Virus record (IMG/VR): IMGVR_UViG_3300035670_000581
Coordinates: 1 to 38,936 of that record
Source of the DNA: a virus
Length of the DNA: 38,936 nucleotides
Reading direction: 5' to 3' (one strand)
Position 1 is the stretch's first letter. Every line of letters begins with the position of its first letter. Below the pieces are notes generated by a model. That model was not told where the DNA came from. It made no database searches and saw only the letters and a list, made by a program, of their open reading frames with translations. A program made the position numbers and the translations under genes. Below are positions 36,782-38,936 of this stretch, piece after piece.

Positions 36782-38305
36782 GTGGGGCGGCGCGGCGATG
36801 GGTTTGGCAGCAGTGGCCGCTTTGATCAAGGGTTCTCTCGCTTCAGCCGCCCTGATCGTCTGGATGTCGGCAGCGCGCAACCGTCGGGCGTCTACCCGCG
36901 CAAAGGCCGCGGCTATGGGCAGATCGGGGAAGCGGCCTACCCGGATCTCTTCCGTCACTGGAACCAGCAGGGCCGGTGGGCCAGCTGGCGGCGGGGGATG
37001 GAGCTGGCGTTCACCCAGCTGAACCGGGACACCAGCCAGTTTCAATCCATCGAGGTGTTGTCCCTGCCGGAGTTCAGCCCGCAGGATGGCTTCATCGCTC
37101 GCCGCTCCCTGGCGATCGGCTTCCCCTCTCGCCTCAGCCCGGAAGGCCGCTGGACGACGGTGATCAAACCGCGAGGGACGGAAATCGCACCGGTGCCGAT
37201 CGGTGCCAACGCCCAGTTCGATGTCACCGCCACCAGTGATGACGGCCAGGTGGCACCACTGCTGGTGGTGCAGTTGCCCGGGTGCTGGCAGCCTGGCGCC
37301 CTCGCCGCCGGCAGTGGCTTGATCGGCGAGTTGGTTGAGGACTCGGCGATCAGCGCAACAGCACTGGATCCCGATCCCAGTGATGGCATCGCCCTGCTTT
37401 GCGTTGCCGTCTACCAGGACGATGGCCTGATGGTGTTCGATGGATCGCAGTTCTGGCAGCGACAGCGGCAGCGGGATGGCTCACTGTTGCTGCGTCACAT
37501 CATCCAGACGCCCGAGGATCCCCCCTTGCGGTTTCGGGTGGGCCGCCATCTCACCCAGTCCACGGTGGTGAGCTGCAACTGCCCCGCCCATCTCGGTGTG
37601 GCCTACGGCCGCCTGCGGCCGGACACGCCCCTGGGCAGCCAGGGACTGTTCCCTCAGCGGGGCCCGGGTGGTGCATCGGATCTGCAACTGCCCCTGCGCG
37701 ACGCCATTGATGCCATCCTCCGGCAGGAACCGGAGAAGCGGCCGGTCGACGCGATGGAAGGTGCAGCGCGGCGCTTCGCCTTGCTGGATTGGCGCCGGCT
37801 GCCGGAGGAGGCCTGCAAGCATTGCCACGCGGCACGGTTCGCCCTTGGCGCGCCAACGGCCGAACCCAGTGATGTGCCGGTGATGCTGGGCAGCGACGCC
37901 CCCCTGCCATCCGGCGAGCTGTTGCCCTACGAAGAGTTCAACGCACCGCTGGCATCGGCAGGCTTCATCGAGCGGCTCAACCGTCAGGCCTTTGACGCGG
38001 AGGCCTGGAAGGGTCTGGCCAGTACGATCACCACCGGCGCCGTCGGTGACGCCTGGACGGTGACGGTGGAGCGGATCGGCCTGCCGCCGAACCAGATCGA
38101 TGGCACCTTCCCGGGGAACTGTGCACCGCGGTTCAGCCAGCAGCAGCTGACGGCAGAACCCCAGGCCGCCGAGGATTCGCTGCTGGGCGATGTCTGGGCC
38201 GGCCGGCTCACCCAGGCCTACAGCTATCCGTACCTGGCCCCGGGTGAACTGCTGGATCAGCCCTTCTACCTGCCATCGGCTGAACCGCCCTTGCTGGCGC
38301 CATAG
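36782..38305 (+). CDS. Virion-type protein with paired Cys motifs (507 aa)
   Basis: GTG 36782 (MGRRGDGFGS) is chosen as it follows the previous stop by 11 bases; the frame is open further upstream but overlaps the previous gene. 507 aa, no low complexity, so a well-folded protein (QSIEVLSLPEFSPQDGF, RWTTVIKPRGTEIAPVPIG, VYQDDGLMVFDGSQFWQRQR). It contains SCNCPAH (264-270) and CKHCHA (345-350), an arrangement reminiscent of SWIM zinc sites (CxC...CxH) but with a long insert. Metal binding is a guess. Probably a tail or baseplate-type structural protein. Confidence 0.65.
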   Translation: MGRRGDGFGSSGRFDQGFSRFSRPDRLDVGSAQPSGVYPRKGRGYGQIGEAAYPDLFRHWNQQGRWASWRRGMELAFTQLNRDTSQFQSIEVLSLPEFSPQDGFIARRSLAIGFPSRLSPEGRWTTVIKPRGTEIAPVPIGANAQFDVTATSDDGQVAPLLVVQLPGCWQPGALAAGSGLIGELVEDSAISATALDPDPSDGIALLCVAVYQDDGLMVFDGSQFWQRQRQRDGSLLLRHIIQTPEDPPLRFRVGRHLTQSTVVSCNCPAHLGVAYGRLRPDTPLGSQGLFPQRGPGGASDLQLPLRDAIDAILRQEPEKRPVDAMEGAARRFALLDWRRLPEEACKHCHAARFALGAPTAEPSDVPVMLGSDAPLPSGELLPYEEFNAPLASAGFIERLNRQAFDAEAWKGLASTITTGAVGDAWTVTVERIGLPPNQIDGTFPGNCAPRFSQQQLTAEPQAAEDSLLGDVWAGRLTQAYSYPYLAPGELLDQPFYLPSAEPPLLAP

Positions 38306-38308
38306 CTG

Positions 38309-38317
38309 AATACCCTC
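38309..38317 (+). promoter_or_regulatory. Variant late motif (AATACCCTC)
   Basis: One mismatch from the consensus, three bases after the previous stop and 22 nt before GTG 38340; followed by GCC-GCA-GGC. Confidence 0.55.
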
Positions 38318-38339
38318 AAGCCGCAGGCGGGGGGACAGC

Positions 38340-38936
38340 GTGGCGTTGACGGTCAGGCGGGAGGGCGCGGCCAGCGGCGGCACCATCGGCCGGCCCATCC
38401 CGGTTGCCATTGATCTCTCCCGCGTCAATCCAGCGCCGATCGAGCGGCGGCAGCAGCTGGGGTATGAAGCACTGCCATCCACGGCGGTGTATGGGATCAG
38501 CAGCCCCCGCCGCTTTGAATTGCGGCTGGCGCGGGATGGCAGTGATCGCTACGCCGTTCACATCCAGATCACCCTGATCGACAGCACTGGTCAGGCGGTG
38601 GCAGCCGTCACCAGCGCTCGCGGTCAACTGGAGTGGCAGCAGCTGCCGGCCGGCGACTACCGCATCATTGCCGCCCTGTTGATTCCCGAGCAGGTGGAGC
38701 TTGGGCTGACGATCGAGGCCAGGCCGCATCGGGTTCGCCTCGCCAATGCCATCGCCGCTGGCCAGGGCGGCGGCAGTGGACAGCTGGGCCGCGGCATTCC
38801 GCTCATCGCCAGCGGCGCCAGTCCCCATCAGCTCAGGCTGGAGCAACCGGCACTGCAGGGGCAGGGCGGCGGCGGCGGCGGCGGACAGGGGCAGGTCCTG
38901 GCGGTGCAGGGCTCCACTGCCCGCTGCCGCTCGATT
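38340..38936 (+). CDS. N-terminal part of a beta-rich virion protein (partial)
   Basis: GTG 38340, 22 nt after a late-motif variant; the frame is open to the window end (199 codons). The visible part has an alternating beta pattern (IGRPIPVAIDLSRVNPAP, YAVHIQITLIDSTGQAVAAV, QQLPAGDYRIIAALLIPEQV), as in immunoglobulin-like or fibre-base domains, then a Gly-rich linker (LQGQGGGGGGGQGQV). Likely the first domain of a tail/fibre-associated protein; the rest is missing. Confidence 0.65.
   Translation, partial: MALTVRREGAASGGTIGRPIPVAIDLSRVNPAPIERRQQLGYEALPSTAVYGISSPRRFELRLARDGSDRYAVHIQITLIDSTGQAVAAVTSARGQLEWQQLPAGDYRIIAALLIPEQVELGLTIEARPHRVRLANAIAAGQGGGSGQLGRGIPLIASGASPHQLRLEQPALQGQGGGGGGGQGQVLAVQGSTARCRSI

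Noticed and set aside
3185-38317. N4-type virion RNA polymerase hairpin promoters as explanation of the late motif
   Set aside because: N4 early hairpins have 5-7 bp stems with tiny loops and serve early genes; here the stems are inconsistent, lie after the motif, and precede virion genes.

Overview
The window looks like the late (virion and packaging) half of a tailed-phage genome, probably a cyanophage. It carries a terminase pair, a portal, an overlapping scaffold candidate, an HK97-fold major capsid protein of the N4-gp56 type, a lambda-R-like (GH104) lysozyme, and many Gly/Ala-rich virion-type proteins. DNA is GC-rich throughout, and genes are packed with TGATG/GTGA overlaps. A cyanobacterial host is inferred from a group I intron core that resembles the cyanobacterial/plastid tRNA-Leu(UAA) intron and from the character of the small basic protein at 3215. 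No host gene, tRNA or rRNA is visible.

Layout. 1-210: end of a rightward gene. 207-2991: six small leftward genes, most separated by near-identical GC-rich hairpins. The last is a DUF1874 protein, the family of viral cA4 ring nucleases (AcrIII-1). A gene-free stretch with a GT-rich repeat lies at 1804-2395. 3185-18211: rightward genes for a small basic protein, a Dps-like protein, a 1486-aa virion-type protein, a run of membrane-like proteins, an S74 chaperone-like protein, a giant 11-residue-repeat protein, a TerS candidate and TerL. 18215-26460: a membrane-like protein, a macro-like + SLOG + transmembrane fusion, portal, overlapping scaffold candidate, small virion-type proteins and lysozyme. 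26444-27298: a leftward LAGLIDADG-fold protein that has lost both catalytic aspartates. 27329-29920: the major capsid gene, interrupted by two group I introns, the second carrying an intact LAGLIDADG endonuclease. 29962-38936: further virion proteins, some of extreme low complexity; the last gene runs off the window.

Regulation. The rightward transcription units share a 9-bp element, CATACCCTC (twelve exact copies plus variants), nearly always 19-26 nt before a start codon. It is the best candidate for a phage-specific late promoter. It also decides several GTG/TTG starts (3215, 3450, 25358, 30903) that would otherwise be ambiguous.

Most interesting points: the CATACCCTC regulon; the macro-like/SLOG/TM fusion sitting between packaging and portal genes (possible interference with nucleotide-signal immunity); the ring-nuclease homologue; and the capsid gene with two introns, the first apparently separating the Shine-Dalgarno sequence from the coding start. 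Family assignments were made by eye from motifs; no searches were run.
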